Notes: generated by a model from the sequence alone, not told the origin. 64,000 nucleotides of DNA from Mycobacterium sp. Root265 (GCF_001428895.1 NZ_LMJA01000001.1:627200-691199), one strand, 5' to 3'; positions 24,923 to 34,162 are shown, numbered from the stretch's first letter. Numbers and translations are program-made.

Positions 24923-24941
24923 GTAGGTGAGGCTAACCCTA
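24923..24941. promoter_or_regulatory. IdeR iron box 2 (15 of 19 consensus bases)
   Basis: GTAGGTGAGGCTAACCCTA matches the iron-box consensus TTAGGTTAGGCTAACCTAA at 15 of 19 positions. It lies 133 bp upstream of bfrA and between the divergent bfrA and bfd units. It probably works in tandem with the box at 24976. Confidence 0.65.
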
Positions 24942-24975
24942 GTCAGAGGCCTTGTTATGGACTGGCTACCCTTAG

Positions 24976-24994
24976 TTAGGTTACACTGACCTAA
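24976..24994. promoter_or_regulatory. IdeR iron box 1 (16 of 19 consensus bases)
   Basis: TTAGGTTACACTGACCTAA matches the mycobacterial iron box at 16 of 19 positions and is nearly palindromic. It lies 56 bp before the small ORF at 25051. Iron-loaded IdeR here would be expected to repress the bfd side and help activate bfrA. Confidence 0.75.
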
Positions 24995-25050
24995 CCCGCT
25001 GACGGTCGACGTCGGCAGCCCGGATCAACGCGGATGCAATGGGAGGAACG

Positions 25051-25260
25051 GTGGCGGAATTCAATTCCCAGTCGTCCGTTCCCGCCGTCGCGCTATCGCC
25101 GCGCAACGCCATTTCCGCATTGACATTCGAGATGAATGATCGCCATTCGACGGCGAATATGAATGCCCGCCTTTTCTCCGGATACGCACCGCTGCCCGGA
25201 CGCGAAAACAATGGCGCACCGCAGCCCGTTCCAATGTTGTCCACGGACACGGCGGCCTGA
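25051..25260 (+). CDS. Putative 69-aa protein upstream of bfd, probably iron-regulated
   Basis: I do not recognise this small protein. A very good ribosome site (GGGAGG, spacing 4-5) precedes GTG 25051, and the frame ends 4 bp before bfd. Codon use is less GC-rich than that of its neighbours (AAT, ATT and GAA codons). The sequence has no signal peptide or membrane segment and is rich in Asn, Ser and Pro. It could be a real iron-responsive peptide or a leader ORF that couples to bfd. A competing minus-strand frame here lacks a ribosome site. Confidence 0.5.
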   Translation: MAEFNSQSSVPAVALSPRNAISALTFEMNDRHSTANMNARLFSGYAPLPGRENNGAPQPVPMLSTDTAA

Positions 25261-25264
25261 GCGC

Positions 25265-25459
25265 ATGTTCGTCTGTCTGTGCACCGGAGCCACCACCCAG
25301 GCCGTCCACGACGCGGTCGCCGCGGGTGCCACCACCTCCCGGCAGGTCGCAGACGCCTGCGGCGCCGGTTCGGACTGCGGCCGGTGCCGTCGCACGGTGC
25401 GGGCCATCCTGGCGGCCTCCCGCACCGCCGTCGACTGCCCGGTGCACGCAGGGCGCTGA
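25265..25459 (+). CDS. bfd: Bacterioferritin-associated ferredoxin Bfd
   Basis: This 64-aa [2Fe-2S] protein has four cysteines in the Bfd pattern CLC...CGAGSDCGRC. Bfd docks on bacterioferritin and supplies electrons to release stored iron when iron is scarce. It is divergent from bfrA across two IdeR boxes, fitting opposite regulation: release when iron is low and storage when it is high. The gene ends 4 bp before the convergent crotonase gene. Confidence 0.88.
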   Translation: MFVCLCTGATTQAVHDAVAAGATTSRQVADACGAGSDCGRCRRTVRAILAASRTAVDCPVHAGR

Positions 25460-25463
25460 CGGC

Positions 25464-26219
25464 CTACCCGCGACCGTCCACGAACGAGGCCAGCGCATCG
25501 ACATTGGCCGCCTGCCCCAACAGCTCGGCGAACAGGGCATTCTCCCGTTCGCTCGCCGCCGCGATACCCGGACGGACCGGCTCCATCATCGTCTGCTTGA
25601 CCGCGAGCAGACTGTTGAGCGGCCGCGAGGACAGCACCTCGGCGTGCCGTCGGGCCTCCGCCAGCAACTCGTCGGGCTCGCAGACCTTCCACACCAGTCC
25701 CATGCGCAGCGCCTCGGCGGCGTCCACCCACTCCGAGGACAGCAGCAGCCAGGCCGCGTTCTGCCGGCCGATCAACCGCGGCAACAGATATGAGGACGCG
25801 GCCTCCGGCGGCACGCCCAGGCTGGTGAACGGGCACTTCAGTCGGGCAGTGCTGGACATGAAGGCCAGGTCGGCATAACCGAGGATGGTGGTGCCGATGC
25901 CCAGTCCGACACCGTTGACCGCGCAGATGAGCGGCTTGGGGAAGGCCGCCAGCGCTTCCAGCATGCCGCGGAACCCGTGCTTACCGGGCTGATAGTTCGG
26001 GTCGGTGACCAGCTTCTGCATCTCCACCAGGTCGTTGCCGGCGCTGAAGGCGCGCCCGGCGCCGGTCAGCAGCACCACCGAGACTTCGGGGTCCTCGGCC
26101 GCCGCCAGCAGCGCCTCGGTGGTCGCGTCGTAGAGCGCCTCACTGAAGGCGTTGAGCGCCTCGGGGCGGTTGAACGTCAGCGTGCGTACCCGATTCTCAT
26201 CGGCGATCAACAGTGTCAC
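25464..26219 (-). CDS. Enoyl-CoA hydratase/isomerase (crotonase) family
   Basis: This 251-aa acyl-CoA enzyme has the crotonase oxyanion-hole motifs GAGRAFSAGNDL and AVNGVGLGIGTT. The position of one normal catalytic Glu is occupied by the PPEAASSYLLPRLIG stretch, consistent with a one-Glu isomerase or a divergent hydratase. GTG 26219 overlaps the stop of the EthD-like gene by 4 bp. Substrate unknown. Confidence 0.86.
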   Translation of the reverse strand: MTLLIADENRVRTLTFNRPEALNAFSEALYDATTEALLAAAEDPEVSVVLLTGAGRAFSAGNDLVEMQKLVTDPNYQPGKHGFRGMLEALAAFPKPLICAVNGVGLGIGTTILGYADLAFMSSTARLKCPFTSLGVPPEAASSYLLPRLIGRQNAAWLLLSSEWVDAAEALRMGLVWKVCEPDELLAEARRHAEVLSSRPLNSLLAVKQTMMEPVRPGIAAASERENALFAELLGQAANVDALASFVDGRG

Positions 26220-26926
26220 GGTTGCAGCGTAAGGGTCGGGGTCCACAGCACGTAGCGACTGGTCGGCACCGTGTCGATGTCGCGGTCCGCGCCGAACCGC
26301 GCCACGCTGGCCGCCATCTTGCCCATCCGGTCGCCGAGATCGGCATCGTCAGCGGCGCCGAAGAACGCATGCAGATCCGACACGGCCTCGATGGGGAACA
26401 GTTCCTCGACGATGGCGTCGATCGGCGGCGCGTCCGGTGTCAATGCCCGCACGACGGTGTTCTGGGTGTAGCCGAAGGTCGCCTGGGTCGCGATGGCCAC
26501 CGGCGTGTGGTCGATGTGCCAGCGCTGCAGCCACGTTGCGATGTCCAGGTCCGGTGGCCGTCGCAGCAATGCCACGTTGGCCAGGCCCGGGGTGCGGGCG
26601 CTCGGCGCCACCTCCGGGCCCGGCAGCGGGACCGACTCCGTCACCAGATAGGCGGCCGATACCTGGCATTCGGCCGCGAGCAGCTCCAGCGCTCTGCGCA
26701 GCGCCGCGCCGTAATACTGCTGGGTCCAGATGCTGACCACCGCCGCCACCGGCGGATCCAGCGTGGTGAGCGTCATCATCGAGGCGCTGACCGCCGCGTC
26801 GCGCACGTTCACCGTCAGGCCCGCGAGATCGAGCTCGGACAACTCGGTGGCGACCCGGGTCCGCAACCGGGTGCACCACTGTTCGTCGGGATTCGCGGAG
26901 CGCAGCGTGACCATGACCTTTTCCAC
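26216..26926 (-). CDS. EthD-domain-like dimeric alpha/beta-barrel protein
   Basis: This 236-aa protein has two ferredoxin-like halves; the second contains ATWLQRWHIDHTPVAIATQ..GYTQN, the EthD/stress-response barrel signature. EthD-like proteins assist P450 ether degradation or act on small reactive substrates. Here the gene is translationally coupled to a crotonase, suggesting a shared catabolic step. It is 61 bp from the divergent FUSC gene. I cannot assign a reaction. Confidence 0.72.
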   Translation of the reverse strand: MEKVMVTLRSANPDEQWCTRLRTRVATELSELDLAGLTVNVRDAAVSASMMTLTTLDPPVAAVVSIWTQQYYGAALRRALELLAAECQVSAAYLVTESVPLPGPEVAPSARTPGLANVALLRRPPDLDIATWLQRWHIDHTPVAIATQATFGYTQNTVVRALTPDAPPIDAIVEELFPIEAVSDLHAFFGAADDADLGDRMGKMAASVARFGADRDIDTVPTSRYVLWTPTLTLQP

Positions 26927-26987
26927 CCGCTGAACCTAACAAGACGATCGCACCTGCCACACCCGTCCGCCGGGTAACAATGGCGGG

Positions 26988-29006
26988 GTGACCATCGGCC
27001 GTCAACTGCGACTGACGTTGTATGACGCCGGCGCGGTCGGGCGCAGTCTTGCCGGGGTGCTGGCGGTCGTGCTGGTGGCGGCCTGGGTGAGTTCGGCCGC
27101 CGCCGCGGTCAGTGCCGGCGCTGCCGCCATCGTCGCGGGCGCGAGCGCCCTGCAGGACAGTCCGCGTAGCCGGTTCCCCACCGTCGTGGTGGTGTCGCTG
27201 GAGATGGCCCTGGCCGTCCTGCTGGGGTCGGTGACCGAGGGCAACAGCATCGCGTTCGTCGTCGTGACGGCGCTGTGGTGCGTCGCGGCCGGGCTGCACT
27301 GGGCCATCAGCGCCAACGCCGGGCTGGTGGCCGCCGCCGGCGCGGCGCTCATCCTGACGACGGCCCCCACCGCGCACACCGTGGGATCGGTGTCGGCCAC
27401 CGTGGCACTCGCCCTGGTCGGTGGACTCTCACAGGCCGTCCTGATCGCGGCCTGGCCGCAACGCCGGTGGCGCACCCAGCGCAGCGCTCTCACCCGCGCC
27501 TACCTGTCCCTGGCCGCCGATGCCGACCGGATCGCCGTCGACTCCGACACCCGGATCGACACGGAACCGATGATCCGGCTGCGGGACGCCTTCACCGTGA
27601 GCGAGGCGCTGGCCAAACGTCGACCACCGATCTACCGCGGCTGGTACAGCCTGCCCGAGCGCATCGCCGAGTCGTTGGCCGGGCTCGGCGCGCACAATGA
27701 CGACGACGCCGTCGTGCGAGTGCTGCACAGTGCCTCGGAGTTGCTCGTCATCGTGGCCCACGCCAGGCGGCGGTCCCGAGGCGAACTGGGCTACGCGACC
27801 GGCCAATTGGATGGTGCGGCGGACGGCGTCCAGGGTGACGCACGGGAAATCGCGCTGCGGTTGTCGACCCAGCTCCGCGAGGCCGTGGAACTACGGTTCG
27901 GGCAGTTCGAACCCGAGCAGGTCGCGGATCTGGGACGCGCAGTGGTGCCCGACGCGCTGACCGCGACCGCCGGTTTGGTGCGCTCCCAGCTCACCGGAAA
28001 CTCGCCCATCCTGCGTCACACGGTGCGGCTGACCGCCGCGACGGCCGTCGGGGTGGCGCTGTGGCGCTTCGGCGGTATGCCGCACGGCGTGTGGGTGCCC
28101 TTGACGGTGCTGATGGTGCTGCGCCCCGAGACAGCGCACACCTACACCCGGTGCGTCGGTCGTATCGGCGGCACCGCAGCCGGGGTGGCCGTGGCCGCGG
28201 TGCTGGCGTCCCTGACCGAACCCACGGCACTGGTGTCGGCGCTGTTGGCGGTGACCTTCCTGGCGGTCGGTTATCTGACCTCCGAATTCAGCTACGTCGG
28301 GGTGAACACGGCCATCGCGGGTGCGCTCGTCTTCCTGATCGACACCGGTGGCCCGGGCGGGGCCGGGGCGATCGGCGATCAGCTGCTGGCGGTGGTGACC
28401 GGTGGCGGACTGGCCGTCGCCGTGCACGTGCTGGTGCCGGACAACGCTCTGGTCCGGTTGCGGCAACGCGCCGGCGAGCTCCTGAAGACCGAAATCGACT
28501 ATGCGGCAACCGTCATCAAGGCCTTCGTGCACGACCTCGACCATCCGAAGGAACAGCTGGAATCGGCGTGGGGGCGTGCGGTCAGCGCGCGCGCCGCGTT
28601 CGAGGCCACCGCGGGCGCCACCGGCACGGAGTCCGGATCGCTGCGGCGGTGGATGCGCTCCTACCGGGCCGCGTTGAACTCGGTCACCACATCGTGTGCC
28701 GCCCTGGAGGCGCATCTGCCTGCGCACCCGCCCCCCAACCTGAACCGCGAATTCGTGGCCGCCGTCGACGATTACGTCAAAGCACTGTCCGGTGAACCGG
28801 CGACTCCGGCCGCGCCGTGGAGTGTGGACACCGACGCACTGCTGGCAGCCAGCGCGAGCGTGCGCGACGCCGCGTCGTCGCTGACCGACGCGCACGCCGC
28901 GGAACGGCTGCTGGTCGGCGAGATCGCCACCATCACCGGGGTGGTCACCGAGATCGCGACACGCGATATCGGGCTGTCTAGTCCCGGGCCCACTTCGGCC
29001 GGATGA
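26988..29006 (+). CDS. FUSC-family inner membrane protein
   Basis: This 672-aa protein has two blocks of six hydrophobic helices (about 20-165 and 345-475), each followed by a cytosolic helical domain. This is the FUSC layout found in aromatic-acid efflux proteins (AaeB). The second block has the family stretch PHGVWVPLTVLMVLRPETAHTYTR. It probably exports aromatic or organic acids, or stabilises the envelope. GTG 26988 is the start. Its end overlaps the convergent thioesterase by 29 bp. No periplasmic AaeA partner is present. Confidence 0.84.
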   Translation: MTIGRQLRLTLYDAGAVGRSLAGVLAVVLVAAWVSSAAAAVSAGAAAIVAGASALQDSPRSRFPTVVVVSLEMALAVLLGSVTEGNSIAFVVVTALWCVAAGLHWAISANAGLVAAAGAALILTTAPTAHTVGSVSATVALALVGGLSQAVLIAAWPQRRWRTQRSALTRAYLSLAADADRIAVDSDTRIDTEPMIRLRDAFTVSEALAKRRPPIYRGWYSLPERIAESLAGLGAHNDDDAVVRVLHSASELLVIVAHARRRSRGELGYATGQLDGAADGVQGDAREIALRLSTQLREAVELRFGQFEPEQVADLGRAVVPDALTATAGLVRSQLTGNSPILRHTVRLTAATAVGVALWRFGGMPHGVWVPLTVLMVLRPETAHTYTRCVGRIGGTAAGVAVAAVLASLTEPTALVSALLAVTFLAVGYLTSEFSYVGVNTAIAGALVFLIDTGGPGGAGAIGDQLLAVVTGGGLAVAVHVLVPDNALVRLRQRAGELLKTEIDYAATVIKAFVHDLDHPKEQLESAWGRAVSARAAFEATAGATGTESGSLRRWMRSYRAALNSVTTSCAALEAHLPAHPPPNLNREFVAAVDDYVKALSGEPATPAAPWSVDTDALLAASASVRDAASSLTDAHAAERLLVGEIATITGVVTEIATRDIGLSSPGPTSAG

Positions 29007-29601
29007 AGACGCCCTCGGCCTGAACGGTAGGCCCCTCGGCATCCGAGATGATGCCGGCGGCATAGGTTTTCACACCTTCGGTACGAACGATCGCGGCCTC
29101 GACGTGCAGTGCGCCCAGCGGCGTCGGACGCAGATAGCGCATGCTGATCGTCCCGGTCAATCGCGGGCTGGTGGCGGGGCTCGCCGATTCACCGAGCACA
29201 TGATCGAGGATCAGCGCGGCCACTCCCCCGTGCACATGCCCCGGCGGACCTTCGTAGGCGGCGCCGAGCGTGAAATCGGCGAACACCCCGCCGTCGTCCT
29301 TGTGCTGAATGTGCAGCGGCGGCGCGATCGGGTTGCGCAGGCCGATGACGGCGTTACCCCACGGCATCCGGTCTCCATGCGCGGTGAATCGCACCCCGAA
29401 CGGCCCGTCGAGCTGATCGGTGCGCAGGGCTGCCGTCGCGGCATCGATCTGGGCCTTCGCGGCGGCCACCGTCTCGGCATCTGCCGCCGTGCGGATGGTG
29501 GCGTCGATGAGTTCGCGCACCGATTCGGTGAGGGGCCGGTAGATGTGGCGAAGGCGCTCGACGTCCTCGGCACTGAGGTCCTCGAGAGTGAAGTCCAGCA
29601 T
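28978..29601 (-). CDS. Hotdog acyl-CoA thioesterase (PaaI-like), KstR-type operator upstream
   Basis: This 207-aa protein has a hotdog domain in its C-terminal half: GAAYEGPPGHVHGGVAALILDHVLG, then RLTGTISMRYLRPTPLG. This is the PaaI/acyl-CoA thioesterase signature. The first 90 residues are a helical extension. A perfect KstR-type site (TAGAACACGTTCTA) ends 9 bp before the ATG, so repression by KstR and induction by sterols are expected. It may recycle CoA from sterol-derived thioesters. Confidence 0.84.
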   Translation of the reverse strand: MLDFTLEDLSAEDVERLRHIYRPLTESVRELIDATIRTAADAETVAAAKAQIDAATAALRTDQLDGPFGVRFTAHGDRMPWGNAVIGLRNPIAPPLHIQHKDDGGVFADFTLGAAYEGPPGHVHGGVAALILDHVLGESASPATSPRLTGTISMRYLRPTPLGALHVEAAIVRTEGVKTYAAGIISDAEGPTVQAEGVFIRPKWARD

Positions 29602-29609
29602 CCGAGAAC

Positions 29610-29623
29610 TAGAACACGTTCTA
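29610..29623. promoter_or_regulatory. KstR-type operator (TAGAACACGTTCTA), perfect palindrome arms
   Basis: The arms TAGAAC and GTTCTA are exact complements around AC, and the site fits TnnAACnnGTTnnA fully. It overlaps the expected promoter of the thioesterase gene at 29601. Confidence 0.8.
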
Positions 29624-29732
29624 TCGGCGGTGTCGAGTCACCGGCCGCGGCCGACCCGGCAGCGCACCGCAAAAGTTCCTACGATGGCCACTGAGTCGGC
29701 ACAGGCCGGCATGAGGGGGCACCGAACCTGCC

Positions 29733-30404
29733 ATGGCGGCACCGAGGATTGACGGATCGCAGCACGAGTCGCCCGCGACGCTCGTCGATGTCGCCGGCAG
29801 CAGGCTGCGTGCCGCCATCCTCAGTGGCGCGCTCGGCCCCGGCGACAAGCTCGTCGAAGAACAGTTGTGCGCCGACTTCGGCATCGGCCGGGCCCCGCTG
29901 CGGGAGGCGCTGCGCCTGCTGACCCAGCAGGGACTCGTCGAAAGGGTCCCCCGTCGCGGCTCACGGGTGGCCGACTGGTCCCCGGACGAGATCCTGCAGT
30001 TGTTCGCGCTGCGGCACGTGCTGGAACGGCATGCGATCGAGACGGCGCTACCGCTGGCCGATCCGCCGACCGCACTGCAACCGGTACGCCGGGTGCTCGA
30101 TGAGATGCGCAGCGCCACAGACGAGCTGGAACGCGACGACGCCCACCGGCGCTTTCACGCCGCGGTCGTCGGATTGGCGGGCCGGCGTCAGCTCGACATC
30201 GCCCTGGAACCGATCCTGATCAAGTTGCAGCTCCCGATGGCGATGAACCTGCGTGAGGAAGCCCGGCACCACCGGTCCAGTGACGGGATCGACCGGCATC
30301 TGGCCATCCTCACCGCCCTGGAGAGCAACAATTCCGACACCGTGATCACCGCGCTGGAAGATCACGGCCACCTGCAGTATCTGAACCTGCGGCCGAATCG
30401 CTAA
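29733..30404 (+). CDS. GntR-family regulator, FadR subfamily (FCD domain)
   Basis: This 223-aa regulator has an N-terminal GntR winged helix (about 20-80: LRAAILSGALGPGDKLVEEQLC, then GIGRAPLREALRLL) and a C-terminal all-helical FCD ligand domain. It sits 57 bp before an amidase/isochorismatase/permease cassette on the same strand and is its likely regulator. FCD regulators often sense the substrate or product of the neighbouring pathway. Confidence 0.88.
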   Translation: MAAPRIDGSQHESPATLVDVAGSRLRAAILSGALGPGDKLVEEQLCADFGIGRAPLREALRLLTQQGLVERVPRRGSRVADWSPDEILQLFALRHVLERHAIETALPLADPPTALQPVRRVLDEMRSATDELERDDAHRRFHAAVVGLAGRRQLDIALEPILIKLQLPMAMNLREEARHHRSSDGIDRHLAILTALESNNSDTVITALEDHGHLQYLNLRPNR

Positions 30405-30461
30405 CACGATCGACACACGGGCGTTCCGCGAACGCCATCATTTTGTCGACAATTTCCAACT

Positions 30462-31862
30462 ATGGGTTTTGAAGCGCACGGCCCGTCCATCGGCCCGTCG
30501 GTAGCGGAGATCCTCGCCTCGCATGCGGGCGGGACGGGTTCGCCGACGAAGACGGCCGCTCGGGTGGCCGATGCCATTGCCGCACGCGGGGACGACGGGA
30601 CCTGGCTGTCCACGGTGCCGCGCGAGGAGCTGCTGGCGGCCGCGGCCGAGATCGAGAGCCGCCCGGCGGCGCGCACGCTGCCGCTGTACGGCGTTCCGTT
30701 CGGGGTCAAGGACAGTATCGACGTCGCCGGGATACCGACGACACTGTCCTGCCCGGATTACGCCTACCTCGCCGAGCGGACCGCACCGGCCGTGCAGCGG
30801 CTACTCGATGCCGGCGCGCTCTACGTCGGCAAGACGAACCTGGACCAGTTCGCCACCGGCCTCAACGGAACCCGGACCCCGTACCCGGTGCCGCGCAGCG
30901 TCTTCGGCAATGAGATGATCTCCGGCGGTTCCAGCTCGGGTTCGGCTCTGGCAGTGGCCCTCGGGCAGGTTCCGTTCGCGGTCGCGACCGACACCGCGGG
31001 GTCCGGACGGGTGCCGGCCGCACTCAACGGGGTGGTCGGGTTCAAGCCGTCACGCGGCCTGATCAGCACCGTCGGCCTGGTACCGGCGTGCAAATCGCTG
31101 GACTGCCTCAGCGTGATGGCCGGCTGCATCGGCGATGTGGACCGCGTCTTCGAGGTGATGGCCGGCCGCGATGACGACGACGCCTGGTCTCGGGACCGCG
31201 GTGCGCGTTATGACGGACGGACGATCCGGGTCGGCCTGCCGCCGGTGGACGACCTGGAGTTCTTCGGCGATGACGCGGTGCGCGCGGCGCACCTGAACTT
31301 CCGCGAACAGCTGAGCCGTCAGGTGACGGTCGTCGAGGTGTCGCTGGAACCGTTCCTCGCCGCTGGCGCCCTGCTGTATCAGGGGCCCTGGGTGGCCGAG
31401 CGCCTGGTCGAGTTCGGCGAATTCCTTTCCACCCGACCGGATTCCATTCACCCGGTGGTGCGCGACATCTTCCGCAGCGGACTGGCCTACACCGCGGTCG
31501 ATGCGTTCGCCGCGCTGCAACGGCTGCAGGAACTCAAGGCGCACGTGGCCAGGGTGTGGCAGACCATGGACGTGCTGGTGGTCCCGACCATCGGCACCAC
31601 CTTCACCGTCGACGAGGTGCTGGCACGTCCCATCGACACGAACACCATGCTCGGGCACTACACCCATTTCGGGAACCTGCTCGATCTGCTGGGCATCGCG
31701 GTCCCGGCCGGCACCACCACCGACGGACGGCCGCACAGCGCCATGCTGCTGGCCAACGCCGGATCCGATGACACCGCACTGGCTTTGGCCGCACAGATCC
31801 TCGACGAACCCCGCGCCCCCGCCGCAACACCAGCCACGACGCGCCACAAGGAGCAGGTATGA
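30462..31862 (+). CDS. Amidase-signature hydrolase, allophanate hydrolase-like
   Basis: This 466-aa amidase-signature enzyme has the triad Lys83 ([11 protein letters not shown]), cis-Ser in GGSSSGSA (155-162) and nucleophile Ser181 in [11 protein letters not shown]. It resembles the amidase domain of AtzF/allophanate hydrolase, which releases ammonia from allophanate. It lacks the extra C-terminal domain of full-length AtzF. Its stop overlaps the next ATG (ATGA). With the isochorismatase-type hydrolase and permease it forms a coherent set for biuret or ureide nitrogen. Other small amides are possible substrates. Confidence 0.82.
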   Translation: MGFEAHGPSIGPSVAEILASHAGGTGSPTKTAARVADAIAARGDDGTWLSTVPREELLAAAAEIESRPAARTLPLYGVPFGVKDSIDVAGIPTTLSCPDYAYLAERTAPAVQRLLDAGALYVGKTNLDQFATGLNGTRTPYPVPRSVFGNEMISGGSSSGSALAVALGQVPFAVATDTAGSGRVPAALNGVVGFKPSRGLISTVGLVPACKSLDCLSVMAGCIGDVDRVFEVMAGRDDDDAWSRDRGARYDGRTIRVGLPPVDDLEFFGDDAVRAAHLNFREQLSRQVTVVEVSLEPFLAAGALLYQGPWVAERLVEFGEFLSTRPDSIHPVVRDIFRSGLAYTAVDAFAALQRLQELKAHVARVWQTMDVLVVPTIGTTFTVDEVLARPIDTNTMLGHYTHFGNLLDLLGIAVPAGTTTDGRPHSAMLLANAGSDDTALALAAQILDEPRAPAATPATTRHKEQV

Positions 31863-32554
31863 GTACGACTTCCGTCGATGTGCCCGCCGAGCCATCGCCG
31901 TTCCCTCTCATCAGCGGCCGAACCGCGCTCATCATCATCGACATGCAGCGGGACTTCCTGTTGCCCGGTGGATTCGGCGAAAGCCTCGGCAACGATGTCG
32001 ACCAACTGCTCAAGGTGGTGCCGCCGCTGGCCGCGTTGGTCGCCGCGGCCCGCGAGGCCGGGATCCTGGTCATCCACACCCGGGAAGGACACGTTCCCGA
32101 CCTGTCGGACTGCCCGCCGGCCAAACTCAGTCGCGGCGCCCCGTCCAAACGCATCGGCGATCCCGGGAAGTACGGCCGCATCCTGATCCGCGGCGAGTAC
32201 GGCCACGACATCGTCGACGAACTGAGCCCCGTCGACGGCGAGGTGGTGATCGACAAACCCGGCAAGGGCGCGTTCTACGCCACCGAGCTACAGGACGTGC
32301 TCGGACGCGCCGGGATCACCCAGTTGCTCGTCACCGGTGTCACCACCGAGGTGTGCGTGCACACCACCACCCGCGAGGCCAACGATCGCGGTTACGAATG
32401 CCTGGTGGTATCCGATTGCGTGGGTTCGTATTTCCCGGAGTTCCAGCGGGTGGGGCTGGAAATGATCAAGGCCCAGGGGGGCATCTTCGGCTGGGTCGCC
32501 GACAGCTCGGCAGTCATTCCCGCACTACACAACCTCGCGCTGTCCGCCGCCTGA
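31859..32554 (+). CDS. Isochorismatase-fold amidohydrolase, biuret hydrolase-like
   Basis: This 231-aa cysteine hydrolase has D28 (IIIDMQRDF), K133 ([12 protein letters not shown]) and C166 ([11 protein letters not shown]), the triad of the family. The K-to-C spacing of 33 and D-to-K spacing of 105 resemble those of Rhizobium biuret hydrolase as I recall them. It probably cleaves biuret, ureidoacrylate or a related ureide. Its start overlaps the amidase stop, so the two steps are co-translated: biuret to allophanate, then on to ammonia and CO2. Confidence 0.84.
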   Translation: MSTTSVDVPAEPSPFPLISGRTALIIIDMQRDFLLPGGFGESLGNDVDQLLKVVPPLAALVAAAREAGILVIHTREGHVPDLSDCPPAKLSRGAPSKRIGDPGKYGRILIRGEYGHDIVDELSPVDGEVVIDKPGKGAFYATELQDVLGRAGITQLLVTGVTTEVCVHTTTREANDRGYECLVVSDCVGSYFPEFQRVGLEMIKAQGGIFGWVADSSAVIPALHNLALSAA

Positions 32555-32566
32555 AAGGACCCAGTC

Positions 32567-34162
32567 ATGAGCACCGAGATCTCCGATCCCCCCGTCGACC
32601 CGCCCACCAAGAAGCCCGCGCCGACGGTCGCCTGGTGGACCCGTGGCGACACCAATGCCTTCTTCGGTCTGGGCTTCAACATCCTGGTCAACGTCCTCAC
32701 CCTGACCGGCCTGATGATCGGCGTCATCGCCGTGCCGGCCGGAGACGTGCTCGGCACCGTGCTGCCCGCCCTGGGCGTCGCACTGATCCTGGGCAACCTG
32801 TACTACACCTTCCTGGCCCGGCGGCTTGCCAAGCGGGAGAACCGGTCCGACGTCACCGCGCTGCCGTACGGGCCGTCGGTGCCGCACATGTTCATCGTGG
32901 TGTTCGTCGTGATGCTGCCGGTGTACCTGAACACCGACGATGCGGTCCAAGCCTGGTCGGCCGGATTGGCCTGGGCGTTCATGATCGGTGTGATCGTGAT
33001 GATCGGCGCGTTCGTCGGCCCCTACATCCGCAAGCTGACGCCGCGGGCGGCCATGCTGGGCACCCTGGCCGGCATCTCGATCACCTTCATCTCGATGCGA
33101 CCGGCCGCGCAGATGTGGGAGGCGGCCTGGATCGGCCTGCCCGTGCTGGCCATCATCCTGATCGGGTTCTTCACCGACGTGAAACTGCCGTTCGGCATCC
33201 CCGTGGGACTGGCGGCGCTACTGGTGGGCACCGCGATCGGCTGGATCGGTGGCTACATGTCGGCACCCGATGTCGGTCAGGCTTTCTCCGACATCGCCGT
33301 CGGCATCCCCGATCTGCGTCTGGACCTGTTGTTCTCCGGGCTGTCCAACCTGGCGCCGTTGCTGGGCACCGCAATTCCTTTGGGTGTGTACAACTTCACC
33401 GAGGCGATGAGCAACGTCGAGAGTGCGGCCGCCGCGGGTGACAACTACAACCTGCGCAGCGTGCTGCTGGCCGACGGTGCCGGCGCGGTCGTCGGATCGG
33501 CATTCGGATCGCCGTTCCCGCCCGCGGTCTACATCGGCCACCCCGGCTGGAAGGACGCCGGCGGCCGGGCGAGCTACTCCCTGGCCAGCGGTCTGATGAT
33601 CGGGATCTTCTGTTTCGTCGGGCTGTTCGGCATCTTGGATGCGCTGCTGCCGGTGCCCGCGATCGTGCCGATCCTGCTCTACATCGGCCTGCTCATCGGA
33701 GCGCAGGCCTTCCAGGCGGTCCCCCGCCTGCACGCCATCGCCGTGGTCGCCGCCATACTGCCCAACCTCGCCGAGTGGGCCAAGACCCAGGTCGACAACG
33801 CGCTCAACGCGGCGGGAACCTCGGCGTCCGAGGTCGGCATGGAGGCGCTCAACGGTGCCGGCGTGGTCTACGAGGGGTTGAAGACCCTCGGCGAGGGCGC
33901 GGTGCTCGTCGGCCTGATCCTCGGCACCATGGTGACCTTCATCCTGGACAAGAAGTTCCGCTATGCCGCGATCGCGGCGACCGTCGGCGCCGCGCTGAGC
34001 TTCATCGGCCTGATCCACGCACCCGAGGTCTCCTGGGCGGCCAGTCCCGCAGTGGCCCTTGGCTATCTGTTCTTCGCCGTGGTCTGCCTGGCGTACTCGC
34101 TGCTGCCCGGCGCGAAGGACCCGGTGGTCGTCGACGAGTCCGATATCGTCGCCGGCCACTGA
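32567..34162 (+). CDS. Xanthine/uracil permease-like (NCS2/AzgA type) transporter
   Basis: This 531-aa protein has about 12-14 helices. Motifs such as GLGFNILVNVLTLTGLM, TALPYGPSVPHMFI, the helix pair TPRAAMLGTLAGISI, and GTAIPLGVYNFTEAMSNVESA recall NCS2/AzgA nucleobase permeases. As the last gene of the cassette it would import the nitrogen source. The start ATG 32567 follows AAAGGACC. A long inverted repeat lies just after the stop and may end transcription. The true substrate (biuret, ureide or purine) is inferred from context only. Confidence 0.82.
   Translation: MSTEISDPPVDPPTKKPAPTVAWWTRGDTNAFFGLGFNILVNVLTLTGLMIGVIAVPAGDVLGTVLPALGVALILGNLYYTFLARRLAKRENRSDVTALPYGPSVPHMFIVVFVVMLPVYLNTDDAVQAWSAGLAWAFMIGVIVMIGAFVGPYIRKLTPRAAMLGTLAGISITFISMRPAAQMWEAAWIGLPVLAIILIGFFTDVKLPFGIPVGLAALLVGTAIGWIGGYMSAPDVGQAFSDIAVGIPDLRLDLLFSGLSNLAPLLGTAIPLGVYNFTEAMSNVESAAAAGDNYNLRSVLLADGAGAVVGSAFGSPFPPAVYIGHPGWKDAGGRASYSLASGLMIGIFCFVGLFGILDALLPVPAIVPILLYIGLLIGAQAFQAVPRLHAIAVVAAILPNLAEWAKTQVDNALNAAGTSASEVGMEALNGAGVVYEGLKTLGEGAVLVGLILGTMVTFILDKKFRYAAIAATVGAALSFIGLIHAPEVSWAASPAVALGYLFFAVVCLAYSLLPGAKDPVVVDESDIVAGH

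Noticed and set aside
24981-25250. Minus-strand 89-codon frame opposite the small ORF before bfd
   Set aside because: No ribosome site, and it overlaps an IdeR box and the plus-strand frame that has a strong ribosome site.
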